Assembly (NCBI RefSeq): GCF_025698545.1
Contig: NC_068567.1
Span: 5,828,001-5,892,000, forward strand
Length of the DNA stretch: 64,000 bases
Direction: 5' to 3'
Source: Gossypium raimondii
Lineage: Eukaryota; Streptophyta; Magnoliopsida; Malvales; Malvaceae
This document shows, piece after piece, positions 45,120 to 57,324 of this stretch; the stretch's first letter is position 1; each line of letters opens with the position of its first letter. The notes beneath the pieces are model-generated. The model searched no databases and had not been told where the DNA came from. It saw only the letters and a program-made list of their open reading frames with translations. Both the position numbers and the translations under genes were made by a program.

Positions 45120-47300
45120 TTAGGAAATCAAAATATAAAGGTTCGTAATCCTCTAGAGCTCTACTAGCTAGGAATACCGATATTACACTCCTCTTTACTG
45201 CCTTCTAGTTTACATAGATTATATCAAATTCAGAGAACAAAATTTGCCATCGAGCCATTAACGCGGTTGACTCTGTCATGTGCTTTAGAGGGTATATTTT
45301 CGAGATGAACTAAGTCGTATGGTACAACATGTACTATCCCAGCCTCTAGGTAGTCCAAACTAAGGCGTAACACAGGTTCTCGATTGGCGAATATCTTGTC
45401 TCGCATTCGATGAACTTCTTGCTGAGGTAATAGATTGCTCTTTCTTTCTTCCCTGACTCATCATATTGACCTAGTATGCATCCCATGAAATTTTCAAATA
45501 CTGTAGATACAGTATCAATGGTTTATCTGGGCTAGGTAGCATCAGCACTAGGGCATTGGACAAATAATGTTTAACCTTGTCAAAGGTCTTCTGGCATTTC
45601 TCATCCCATATGCCTGGGTCACGTTTCTTAAGGAGACGGAATATGGGGTCACAGTTCTTAATTAGTTATGAAATGAATCGGGCAATATAATTTAATCTCC
45701 CTAAGAAACCTCGAACCTCTTTTTAGGTACACGGTGATGGTAACTCCTGTATAACCTTAACTTTATCCAGGTCAATCTTGAACCCTTTCTCCTTGACTAC
45801 AAATCCTAACAATTTACCCGACGTGGCCCCAAAGGTGCATTTTGTTGGATTCAACTTTAGCTGTAATTTTCTCAACTTCAAAAATAGTTTTCTCAAGATT
45901 TTCACATGTTCTTTTTCTGTTTCGGATTTTACGATCATATCATCGACATAAACCTCATTTTCTTTATACATCATATCATGAAACAAAGTTACCATGACTC
46001 TTTGATATGTTACCCTAGCATTTTTCAATTCGAATGACATCACTTTATAACAAAATATTCCTCACATTGTCACGAATGTAGTCTTCTTCATATCTTCATG
46101 ATGCATCTTTATCTAGTTGTATCCAAAGAAACCATCCATGAAGGAAAACAGTGGATGACTTGCTGTGTTGTCCACTAGGGCATCAATGTGAGGCAACGAG
46201 AAATTGTCCTTCGGGCTGACATTGTTTAAATCCCTGTAGTCTACATACATTCGCACTTTTCCATCTTTCTTAGGGACGGAGACTATATTGGCTACCCACT
46301 CTGAATATTTGACCACTTGTAGGAAACCAACGTCAAATTGTTTCTTGACCTCTTTTATTTTCAATAGTAAGTCAGACCTTATCCTTCGAAGTTTCTGCAG
46401 AATTGACTTGCATTTTTCCTTTATGAGAAGCCGGTGAACCACAATATCAGTACTTAGACTAAGTATATTTTGATACGACCATGTGAAGACATCTTTGAAT
46501 TCTTGGAGTAACTCAACGAGATCTCGCCTTGTCTCTACAGTGATGCAAGTTCTGATTTTCACCTCTTTCTTTTTTGTTTCATCCTCTAAGCTCACAATTT
46601 CCACTGACTCTTTGTAAGATAGGATCTGTTTTTTATCTTGCTCTACCATCCTTAACAAATCAAGAGACAAGTTACAATCTCAATCATCTTCAAAGTCCTA
46701 AGGTTCTTCTAGACATATATCCTACTCAAAATGAGACTCTGAGTTAATAGCAGCGTCACTCATGTCATTAATATCTGGAGACCTATTATAGAAATAAAAG
46801 GAGACCCAATGAATAAATAAAATTAAAAATGATTAAATTTGTGGTATGAGTATGAGAAAAAAGAGAAAAAAAAGTAGAATATTTGCCAAGTGGGATATAA
46901 AAATGCATTGTTTTCATTGAAATAAAGATAATGGACATGCACATTTTCATTAAAAGATCCCTACTACTCCCAAGCTTAGAGCAACAGGTGTGTTCTTCAA
47001 CACTACTCTGAAATAGTCCTAAATACTATAAGGATCTCCTCCACAGTTCAATTATTCAGAACACTTTAGGAGATATGGGGATGCATTTTTTATAGGTTCC
47101 CTTCCTCAGTTCCCTCTTCAAAGCCACAAACATCTTCCCCTTCCGAATCCTCAATGTCTTCAAAGAATTCTTTGTTGTCCATCAGACTCTGTACTAGAGT
47201 TTTGAACTTGGCGCACTTTTGGATTTCATGAAATTTATTGCATGTAATGAAATGTAATGTTAATGAATGGAAAGGATGCATACGAAAAGGCACTAATTCT
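45120..47300 (-). pseudogene. Ty3/gypsy pol remnant with reverse transcriptase, disabled by nonsense codons
   Basis: Minus-strand pol of element B. 46670-46113 holds the start of the reverse transcriptase: YSEWVANIVSVPKKDGKVRM, then VDYRDLNN and SLPHIDALVD. 46043-45723 holds the catalytic YVDD (VYVDDMIVKS) and KLNPTKCTFGATSGKLLGFV. The two pieces are in one frame but parted by stop codons at normally Gln and Trp positions. Two more stops follow near 45720 and 45670 in the connection region (KEVRGFLGRLNYIARFIS). The 45.1-45.6 kb part looks like RNase H text. The piece 47293-47090 (FHEIQKCAKFKTLVQSLMDN, then EDSEGED) is the gag-pol linker. Gag and integrase were not found. The element cannot encode a working protein. 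Confidence 0.8.
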
Positions 47301-48103
47301 AGTTCAATTCCATCAGAACAACTTTAGTAGAAAACGAGTTTCTTTACATAAAATGGATACTTTCACTTTATCAAGAAACTCTTTTCCATGACAAACTCTC
47401 TATTTAGCAATTGAACACGAATCAACACTTTTCCTCTAAAATGAAATTGCAATGCAACCACAACTAAAGTAAAATGAAACACGCCAGTACACTTTGTATA
47501 AAGCTTGAATACAAAGCAAAGAATAATAATTAAAATGTCTCTTTTTTGGAATCTATTCGGGTAACCGCTAAAGGTTTGACATGGTTTTTCCCATGGCTGG
47601 CTCTTAGGGTTCACTACATGTAGTTTTGTTTTAAAGTAAGGGTACTTGAACTGGTAGATTCCTTGATCCTTACCTATTATAGGCTTATATGAACCGAGTT
47701 CAGTTTGGGGGAATACATTTCCCTATGTCCGTGCGGAGGTGAAAACCACACAAAGACATAGGTACGGATGTATCCTGAAAGCGGTTCACTATCATATGCA
47801 AAGGTAAAGACCTCACGAAGGAATAGCTTCTCACTCCTACTTAAGAAGGGTAGAATGGAATGATTATGCCATGCAATATGTGAAAATATAAAGAGAAACT
47901 CAAACCAATAAAACAGATGTATTAGATCGCTATGTAACCTGAGATAACAAAGACATGATTTACCATCAAAATAAAACATAAAGAAAGAAATGCAAGGAAG
48001 GGATCGTTAATTTAAATCAATTTATCAATTATCGATAAAAAGACCAAAAATAACCAACTCACGACTCAACTCTCTTATTCGGTCTCCAATTGAGTCACCA
48101 AAC
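47300..48103 (-). mobile_element. Leader and internal region of gypsy element B with PBS-like site
   Basis: On the minus strand the LTR end TTTTCGACA at 48104 is followed by GTTTGGTGACTCAATTGGAG, the usual position of the primer-binding site in this LTR type. The remaining 0.8 kb lacks a recognisable gag. The short minus-strand frames here carry no domain I recognise. Confidence 0.5.
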
Positions 48104-50430
48104 TGTCGAAAACTTTTTTTTGTATTCGACTTTTTATTTTAAAATAAAAATAAAGTCACCACAAATCCTTTTTATTTGGTGTGATTGGATCACCTCGTAA
48201 TTTGATCATTTTTATAAAATGTTAGATTTATTAAAACGATGATTTTCAGTCTACAAAATCAAGAAAGTGAGTTCGGGAGTCGGTTACACATGAGAAATGA
48301 TTAGCACCCTCATAACGCCCAAAATTAGTACCTAATTGATTACTTGATAACTTAGTGTCGAGAATTGAGAATTCAAAGAAAATTTAAAGTACGATCCCTT
48401 TTTTTCATGATGTTATTTGATTAAAATATCTCTAACTAAATTAAATTTTATGGAAAGAACCTTCTTATTTTAAGTTAATCGAGAAAAAAAGATCATGTTT
48501 CGTAAGTTAGGGCACGATATCTCGAACCCTCGAAAACAATAATACTCGTCATTTGATTATTACCTAAGTTCTACGTGTCTTGAATTTTAAATAGGATGTT
48601 TGGTTATTTCGGTTCTAGGAAGAGGCCATACTTCGTCAGTTAGGAGCACGACTCCTCAAATCTCGAAAATAACGAACATTGCATTGGTTTTAATTTTTTT
48701 ATGTGCTTACACCGAAAAAGGGATGAATGTATGTAGCATAATTTACGATGATGGCAAAATTATGGTATTAACAAAATAAGCATAATATACAATAAAATAA
48801 TGGCAAAATAAAATAAAATAGCTACATAGGTACAAACAAAATAACATTACAATGAAATAATAAAAAATGAAATGATTGTAGTAAAGGTAATGAGGTAAAA
48901 TCATAAATGACTATAACATGATAATAATAGTAATAATAATATCTAATGACAAAAAATAAAAAATAAAAAAAACTACTCAAGTATGTAAATAAAATTGCAA
49001 TATTTAGAGAGGGCAAAATATAAATAATCATAAAAATAAAAGTGTTGGAAATAAAAAAATAAAAATAAGTAGGCAAAGGACTAAATTGAAAGCTAAAATA
49101 AATTTAAAGCATAAATTAAAAAAAAGCAAACAAAGGATTAAATCAAAACAAAATAAAAAGTACAAGGACTTAATTAAATAAACAAGGGACTAAATCAAAA
49201 TTATAATAAGATTTTAATGTATAAATAAAAAATGCAATAAATAAAGGGTTAGAATAAAATATAATAAAAATGTAGGGACCAAAAGGGCAAATAAGCCAAC
49301 CCCAATACACGTGTCACTCTCGAGAGAGTCAACAGTCTGAGGACCAAAACGAAAATAAACTGAAATTAAATGGCATAATTTTAAAAAGAAGAAAAACCAA
49401 AATTATGACCAATTGAAAAATGGCTAAGGCGGAAGGACTTGGGCGGCAATTTAACCCCTCCTTTAAAAACATGCGGATACTAGAAGATCTGGGTCGGGTC
49501 ATTAGGTTATGTCCAAAACGACGTCGTTTTGGGGCTTCCGAAGCCAGGCTAAAATGTCGTCGTTTCAGTAAGCCTATATAAGTTAAAAAAAATTTAAAAA
49601 ATATCATTCTAAACCTGTTTTTTATTAAAAATTAATTTCTTTTTCTTTTTCTCTAGAACTTTCCTTGGTGTAGCCATGGGAGCTGCCGTAGCTTTGCCGT
49701 GGTCACCAATCGTCGACAACAGTGACCGCCGCCTCCGATGGCCGAAAAATATCCAAAATACCCTATTTGACTCCCCTTTTCACGTAGAACTCCAATTTGG
49801 GGTTAAAATCCCTAAAAGTTTAGTCAAATCTCAACAAAAACAAGAGAAATCTTTCGATTTCTTCCCCATTTTCTACGCGGTCTTAGGTGCCTAGGGAATC
49901 AGAAGCCTTTCAAGCCAGAAGGGAACACCGACGGTGGTGTAGGTAAGCCAAAAAAAAAATCTTTCGTTTCTTTATATATATATATATGTTCTTAAAAAAA
50001 AGTAAATGGGACAACTTTATTTTAAACTTTTTTTTTTGTATTCTATTTTCTTCTTCTTCTTTTTTTTGCTACGTTACATGGTTTCGGTTTTTATAACTGA
50101 AATATATTACAAAATATCATTTTTTTTGCTGTTCTTTTCATATTATCTGCTTCTCTGTTTCTTTTTTTGTTTTTTTTTCTCTTTTTTGCATGTTCTCAGG
50201 GCGATCAATGGCACTGCGGAGCCATACTTTGCCATTTTGGTGAAATGGTGGCAGAGGAGGCGTGCTTGCTGACGTGGCAGAGGCGATAGCTGGAAGGGCT
50301 AAGGGGAAACTAGGGTTTTTGATATGTTTAGGATAGTGGGCTTTGGGCTTAGGTTTTTTTTGGATTTTAGGGTTTGCAAATGGATTTGGTCATTGGGCTT
50401 ATTATTTGGACTATTAATGGACTTTTATTT
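48104..50430 (-). mobile_element. 5' LTR of gypsy element B
   Basis: Plus-strand text begins TGTCGAAAAC and follows the 5271-7640 solo LTR for more than 2 kb (GATCACCTCGTAATTTGATC, TTAGCACCCTCATAACGCC, AAAACGACGTCGTTTTGGGG, GCCTATATAAG). It loses similarity before the GCCCGTTACA end, near 50430. Frames at 49329-50272 are LTR text. Confidence 0.65.
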
Positions 50431-51357
50431 GTTTGGGTCGTGTGTCACATACGGTCACAACATATGATCGCGTGTCATTTTGATTTTAAGTGCAAGTTTT
50501 TCCACATATCATTAGGTTGTTACACGATCTGGAGGCACGGTCGTATATCCCTATTTCGAATACTCACACAGTTTGTGACACAGCCTTGTGACCTTATTTT
50601 GATTTGCTGTAACACCCTTAACCCGTATTCATCACAGGAATAGGGTTACGGGAATGCTACAGCAAGTTAATAGAAATAAACAGGTAAAACCATGATCTTT
50701 ATAATATAATTTCCCAAACACCATAAAGTAATTGAATTGCAATAATAACTTACATTTACAAGGCTTAATCGAGCTTAAAGGACTATAGAAATAATCTTAA
50801 AACGCTTAAGGACTAATTTGAAACAAGTCAGGAAATTTCAGGAAAATATGAAAATTTTCAAAAATATGGGACACACGGCCGTGTGAATATTTGAAATTGG
50901 GACACGACTACGTGTCCCAGCCCGTGTTTTAAATCGTGTAACTCATTGACTTGATACACACAGCCATATCGCAGATTGTGTGACTCACTGACTTGATGCA
51001 CACAACTCTGTCGCAGACCGTGTGTGGCACATGGCCATGTGGCAGCCCATGTGCACCTAAATGAACCTTAAACATCAAGTTTATCATTTCAAGATTTCTT
51101 GGACACTAAGCAATTCATCTACCAGCCATTAGACCTATTCAAAATGTTATTAAACATACTCAAATCATGCTAAATTAACCATCTTAAGTGCCTAACCAAT
51201 GTACCCTCAATGGTACCACAAGTATACACATTTATACAACAATATAAATCATCAACCATTCATCCGTTCAAAACATATAATCTTATCAACAATATAAATT
51301 TGTCATTTCCCCGATTATTTTTTATTTGGTCCAATTTCTGATCTATTCAATAATTCA
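50431..51357. mobile_element. Fragments of other gypsy LTRs
   Basis: 50431-50607 has GTGTCACATACGGTCAC-type text. At 50608 a second LTR type begins TGTAACACCCTTAACCCG and carries GGACACACGGCCGTGTGAAT and GCACATGGCCATGTGGC repeats. It stops at 51357 where the next LTR begins. No target duplication found. Confidence 0.55.
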
Positions 51358-53841
51358 TGTAACACCCCTTACCCGTATCCAACACCGGAATAGGGTACGA
51401 GGCATTACCAGAACATATACACTTGTAAACGTATTTAACCGAGTTATAAAACTTCATCTAAATTAAATATTTTATTCAAACATTTATATTTTCACAATTA
51501 TATCCTCAAAATATTATGATCATAATAATTAGGGCCTACGATACCCAATACATACTCATGCAATTTAATGCTTTATTCTCATTTCATTCAAATCACAATT
51601 TCTCATATTCACAATTCAAATCATATCACTAACAATTTATAAAAATATATTACTGTATTATTTACACGTAACTTACCAACATGAGTTCATTTATAAACCA
51701 TTCATAACATTACTTCATGCCAAATCACGTGCTAAGTATATCATACGTACGTACTATGAAACTTTATTTTCCCACCTGAGCTCAAACCATGACCAATATT
51801 GCACAAAATATATGCATCATTTCTATTTCATCGTTTATCAATTATAATCGAGCGTATTACCAATTATACACAAATCATTCATATATTTTCCAATTTTTTC
51901 CTCCTCCTCCTCTCCATTCCACATCCTTAATGTGTATAACACATTTAAACAACATTATCCATACTACCACTATTTTCTTGTATGTAAATTCAAGCTATCC
52001 GTCTGAGTCAGAGTCACTAATTTATTTATATCTCGAGCTACAGAGCTCCAAATTAAGATCCGTTAATTTTACCTGAAACAAGACTCACATATCTTCTTGC
52101 CATAAAATTTTCAGAATTTTTGGTTCAGCAAAATAGTACAGTTTATTCTTTAAAGTTTCCCCTGTTTCACTACTCGACAGTTCTGACCCCTCTTCACTAA
52201 AAATTAATTATCTCATTGTACGGAATTCGAATAATGTTCTTGTTTGTTTCTTTTGAAAATAGACTCATTCAATATTCTAAAAATATAATTTTATCCCATA
52301 ATTATGTTTTTAAAATTTTTAATGATTTTCCAAAGTCAGAACAGGGGAACTCGAAATCATTCTGACCTTGTCACACAAAATTAATTATATCTCATGATTT
52401 TCAATTCCATTGCTTACACCATTTCTTCTATGAGAAACTAGACTCAATAAGCTTTAATTTCATATTTTATTCATCTTCTAATTCAATTCCCGCAATTTTT
52501 GGTGATTTTTCAAAGTTAGACCACTGCTGCTGTCCAAAACTATTTCTTATAACTTATTTTACAATTTAATTCTAACTAAGTTTACTTACTTTCCTAACTC
52601 AATTCATACTTCTTTTCTATTCAAATTCCATCCAAACTCAAATTTAACTATTAAATTTTCAGAAAATTTTCCTAACTTCGAATTTTCCTCAATTTAGTCC
52701 CTACAACATAAAAATTTGTAGCTTACTTTTCAATTTAATCCTTTTATCAATTCTAGCTTGAAATTCATTCAATTAAGTCCCTAATTCATGTTTTTGTTCA
52801 ACATAAACTATACTTAAGAACTCATAAACTTTCAATATGTTAACTTAGTTTCGTCAAAACCTTATTCTAAAGCTTCTAAAATATCAAAATTAAAAGAAAA
52901 GGACTTGATTGACTTACCAAAATAAGCTCCAAGCTTCAATTCTCTAATTTCCCCCTTGTTCTTTTCTTTCCCTTATTTTCGTTGTTTCTTCTCTGTAACT
53001 TTCTTCTCCCTTTCTCTCTCTTTTTTTTCTTTTACTTTATATCTTATATATATATATATAGTTAATAATAATAAATAGCTATTTAATAAACAATATAAAT
53101 ATTACATTTGTACATTTACATATTATTACACATGTGTTTTATCATTACCATCCATTTGTCATATTTTAATTTATTTCATAATATAATAACAATAATATTA
53201 ATAATGACAATAATAATAAAATAATAAAATATCATTTGAAGAAAGACAATGGCCATGCAAGACTCTTTTGTGCTTCGGTTGGAGAAAGAAAGTTGATGAC
53301 CATCTTTTCCTTCTTTCCACTTGTATTAGTTATTTATTTTATAATATATATTATAATCATTTAATTATAACTTTATTATTATGTTAAGAAACCATGCTAC
53401 CAACCGTCCACTAACATTATAAGGTGGAATTATCCTCATTTTAATCCTTAGTTTAATTATTATTTTAGTTTATTTGCAATTAAAATTATCTAACGATTAA
53501 TTGTTGCAACTTTTATGATTTAGTTAATTAGTTACTAGATTGACAAAATTACTCATTTAAAATCTAATTTATCTTAATAATAATAATTTTGTAAATATTT
53601 AATAATATTTTATACGGGCTCAAATTACGGAAATGAGGTCTCGGTGCCTCATTTTCCAACACCATTGACTTTAGGGTCGGAATACTTGTATCTTGCCTAA
53701 GTATCCAATTAACAAATTCGTCAAATCAAAATGTAATATAATATTATAATTGACTCATAAATATTAATTAGGGACTCGATAATCGGAAAACGGGATTTCG
53801 CAACCACCAGTTTCGACACAACTAGCTTTTAGGTTGTTACA
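51358..53841 (-). mobile_element. 2.5-kb solo LTR (TGTAACACCCC ... GGTTGTTACA)
   Basis: Complete TG...CA ends with 7-base inverted TGTAACA/TGTTACA termini. Read on the minus strand it starts TGTAACAACCTAAAAGC, similar to the element A LTR at 2505. It includes a pyrimidine-rich block at 52940-53040 and a (TA)n tract near 53047. Flanks ATTCA and AGACT differ, so no target duplication remains. The plus-strand frame 51789-52076 is LTR text. Confidence 0.65.
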
Positions 53842-54950
53842 AGACTTGTATTGAAAGATATTTAATTTTTAATGAAGAAAGGTCAGAGCTGTCTAACAGC
53901 AAAACATGGGAAGATTTGAAGAAAAAGACTGTATTAATTGGCTTAAGTAGAAAATATAAAATTTTTATGATAAGAGGTTTTAAAAAAAAAACGAATCTTA
54001 ATTTCGAATTCTGTAGATCAAGATATAAATAATTTAATAACTACTACTCGGAAAGATCACTTTACGTATGTATGTAAATAGTGAAAGAATAATTAATGTT
54101 ACATATAAACATGCTATACTAAAGGTCAATTTTTATTATATAAATACATGTACATAAAAGATGTAGAATGGAGAGGAGGAAGTGGGAAAAAATTGTTTTA
54201 TTTAAAAGAAAAGTACTTGGTTTATAATTTATCAGTGATGGATCTCATTATTCAATACTAAAGGAATTGTTTTCTACTCATCTTTATATGAATGAAGATC
54301 GAAGACAATCCTCCTATTTATGTCTTTTAGGTTTTTTTTTGGGGTATTTTGTAGGTTTGTTTTTATCATTCATGTTTAGGGTTCGTGATCGCTCTTAACA
54401 ATGTTTAACCTCGTTGTGCAGGTACACTCCTTACCCCTTTAATTTAATCATTCAATAACTATTAAGTTAATTTATATATATAAACATATTCCACACTTGG
54501 TATTTAACTAATGTGGGATTAAGCTTTCCATTTTTCTCAACATAATTCACCAGTGACTTACTTTAAGCATCAATTTCTCATTCATTACTCAATAATTTTG
54601 AGCATATGTGAAAGGTATTTTTTTGGTATCTTAATCCTCACAAAAACAGTGAGATTGTTAATCTACTATGTGAAAGGTAGAATGGGCAACTTCATGAATG
54701 ATGAATCATGTTAATGTTATAAGATATTTTGTTAGAATTACTAGTAAGATAAAAATATTCAAATTTACGAGGGTTGAGAATGAAAATTTGACAAATTAAA
54801 AACATGAAAGAAAAAGGTTGCCGAGATGAAAGAAAAGAAGATGCTGCATTACTTTCCCTTGACTTTTTATTCCCATCAAAATCTAGTAAGAAAAGAAAAG
54901 GGTGGCAGCCTGTATTGATTACAAAATCTAGTAAGAAAAGAAAAAGACTG
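53842..54950. other. Intergenic stretch with a dispersed repeat
   Basis: No gene. Contains the second copy of the repeat seen at 43270 (about 54635-54755). It also has two copies of an AAAAAGACTGTATTAATT motif (about 53922 and 54941), the second abutting the inverted-repeat element that follows. Confidence 0.4.
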
Positions 54951-55215
54951 TATTAATTAGACTGTATTAATAGACCCTCCCCTGCCATTTTTATTAGGAC
55001 TAAAAAAATCATTTTAACCCCAAAACAAAATTTTATGAAAAGAAGGTAAAACCTTCCTCCATGCATTCTCAATCTTCACTAGTTAGGGTTTATGATATTC
55101 AACAGCTTCAATACAACAATATTATTAGGTTTTCTTCAGAGTGAAGGACAAAAATTTATGAACATATCAATTTTTCATTGACACCTAAGGTTGATTTTAC
55201 CTTTACATTATCTAC

Positions 55216-55451
55216 ATGCAGTGGCATATCCAGACAGCTAGCAAGAGCCCCGGTCCCCCCTAAAATGAAAATTTATCCATTTAGGTCTTTTAAAAATTTT
55301 AAAATTTTAAATTAGTAAAGATAAAATTACACTTTAACCCCTTAAAAATAATAAAAATTTGATTTAATCCTTTAAAAGTTATAAAGATATAGGCTATTAA
55401 AAACTAAAATTTAATTTCGACCCCTAAAATAATTTTTTGGCTTCGCCCCTG
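55216..55451. mobile_element. 236-bp non-autonomous element (CAGTGGCA ... GCCCCTG)
   Basis: Begins CAGTGGCATATCCAG and ends TTGGCTTCGCCCCTG, with GACCCC/CTAAAATT blocks between. Flanks TCTACATG and TAAACACG agree at 5 of 8 bases, a possible decayed duplication. Related to 42679-42876. Confidence 0.5.
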
Positions 55452-55667
55452 TAAACACGGTATATTTCAACATACGATAATTTTTTTTACTCAAATATCA
55501 TTAATTTATAATATGGACTCAAATTACAATGATAAATACATTTGGATCACATTGCATTTATCACTATTACAAGAATAATGAATAAATATCAACTAATTAA
55601 AAGTATGGACCAGAATACATTTGTTTTTTGTATTGATAAATGTCAAATTTTATGTAATTTGTTACAG

Positions 55668-55757
55668 AATAAGACTTCTAGCAAATTTACATCAATGTTC
55701 TGTGGAACTCAAGACAAATGTGCCTCTTGCGACAAGACAGTGTATCCATTGGAGAAG
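55668..55757 (+). pseudogene. Isolated exon of a two-LIM-domain (WLIM2-like) protein
   Basis: A 90-base exon with phase-0 borders: TTTGTTACAG acceptor at 55667 and AAG|GTAAAT donor at 55758. It translates to 30 residues, NKTSSKFTSMFCGTQDKCAS then CDKTVYPLEK. This is the linker and start of the second LIM domain in plant LIM proteins that bind actin, with the first CxxC zinc-ligand pair (CASC) kept. No other LIM exon is visible in the surrounding kilobases. It is therefore a gene fragment, not a gene. Confidence 0.7.
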
Positions 55758-56329
55758 GTAAATACATTTTACATTATGTTTTTTTCAATTAATCAGTAAT
55801 TTATTTATTTATTTTTATTATTACATAAAATTTATGAATTTTATTTTTACCAAATTTTATCATTACATAAAATGGCAGGGGAGGGTCTATTAATACAGTC
55901 TAATTAATAAAGAGATGATGAAAAATGGCGGTGATGAAATAAAGAAACCAAAACTATTAGGGGCAATTTTTAAAATAATATTATTATTTAAGAGAAAATT
56001 CCATTTCACGTCAGCTTTTTGTTTGAAAATTTAGCGGAAGTGAGTAAAATTTGATAATTGAATGATTTGCGTGTGGAATTTACCCAATGTTGTATAGTAA
56101 AGCTTATCCTAGGTCCATTGTCACCAGACGTGAAAACAAAGCGAAAGGCGGGTATATTGCTCGCTCACAATACATTGGGCGGAGTTATTTTGTTTTACAC
56201 GTATATTATTTTCCAACTTTCTAAAAGCAATCTTTTAATTAAAAAGCGTACAAATGAAATTCAAATGATTTATTTCCCGTTTTCCCAGAAACAGAGTCAA
56301 CCAGAATTGCAGAGTTTAATTTTGAATAT

Positions 56330-56460
56330 TGATGAGGTTTCTTTCCCCAAATTCTTAAATGAAAATGAAGGGACCAAAAGGGAAAATAAACCAACCCAAT
56401 ACACGTGTCACCTACTTGTTTTGAACCACCAGTCTCTTTGATAAAGGGTGGGGACAACCA
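56330..56460. mobile_element. Small LTR fragment
   Basis: GGGACCAAAAGGGAAAATAA and CCAATACACGTGTCAC match text at 49275-49320 in the element B LTR. No ends seen. Overlapping short frames are not genes. Confidence 0.4.
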
Positions 56461-56483
56461 TTCTCTTTGGCAAAATAAAAGTT

Positions 56484-56933
56484 GGGTAAACTACAAAAAT
56501 AATCACTTTTGTTTGCCTCATATTATATATTAGTCACTTATGTTTGAAATGTTACGTTTTAGTTACTTACGTTATTGTTTTGTTACAAACTGGTCACTCT
56601 ACCGTTAAGCTCTGTTACCTCCCTAACGATGATCCTACGTGCCTGTCCAAATGAGTTTTAAATGCCAACTTGGATGTCCTATGTGGTAGTCCAAATTAAA
56701 TTTATTTAATTAAAAATCTATTTTTATCCTAGCAACTAGACATCCAAGTTGGTATTTAAAACCCATTTAGACTGTCATGTAGGACTGCCGTTAGGGAGGT
56801 AACGAAGTTTAACGGTAGAGTGACCACTTCGTAACAAAATAATAACATAAGTAACTAAAACGTAACATTTCAAATATAAGTGACTAATATGTAATTTAAG
56901 GCAAACAAAAGTGACCATTTTTGTAGTTTATAC
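56484..56933. mobile_element. Mutator-type MITE, copy C (450 bp)
   Basis: Begins GGGTAAACTACAAAAATAAT and ends TTTTGTAGTTTATAC, with arms of about 190 bases. Flanks ATAAAAGTT and TAAAAAGTT agree at 7 of 9. This is the most complete copy of the family shared with 9487 and 13927. Confidence 0.8.
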
Positions 56934-57045
56934 TAAAAAGTTATTGATCATGTTTTGAATTGTCGGCTGGATTTAGGCAAGGAAGACATTGGAGTACTTA
57001 GCCCCACCCTTTTTCAATCCAAAGCCCCACCCTTTTGGTCAAAGC

Positions 57046-57324
57046 TAGACCTGTCCATGGGCCGGGCCGTGTTCAGGCTGGGCCCGGAAAAAATTTTCGG
57101 CCTGCCTCCTAGGACCGGGGCCGGCCCAAAATATGAGCCTGGAATTTTGCTCAGGCCCGGCCCGAGAAAAAATCATAAGCCCGAGTCCGGCCCGACCCGG
57201 CCCATTTTTTAATAAACATTAAAATTTTGTTTTAAAAATAAAAATATTTTAAAAGTATTTTAAAATTAAAATTAAAATTAAAAATTAAAAATTAAAAATA
57301 AAAATATATATTTATTATATATTA
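57046..57324. mobile_element. Left part of a GC-rich hAT-type MITE cut by a copia element
   Basis: Starts TAGACCTGTCCATGGGCCGG and continues with CCCGG/GGCCC-rich text, then an AT-rich run. It ends where copia LTR text begins near 57325. The frame 56955-57212 spans it and is not a gene. Confidence 0.55.

Larger units (their letters stand above)
54951..55909. mobile_element. Inverted-repeat element (about 41-bp ends) carrying a captured LIM exon
   Basis: TATTAATTAGACTGTATTAA followed by TAGACCCTCCCCTGCCATTT at 54951 recurs in inverted orientation ending at 55909. The 960-bp interval holds an older 236-bp repeat (55216-55451) and one exon of a LIM-domain gene (55668-55757). No transposase. Flanking target duplication is unclear because the ends themselves are AT-rich and partly palindromic (TAATTA), so the superfamily is not assigned. 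It may be a Pack-type element. Confidence 0.55.

Noticed and set aside
56058..56441. 127-codon frame on the plus strand
   Set aside because: It crosses a fragment of gypsy LTR and AT-rich DNA, with no domain and no splice-supported neighbours.
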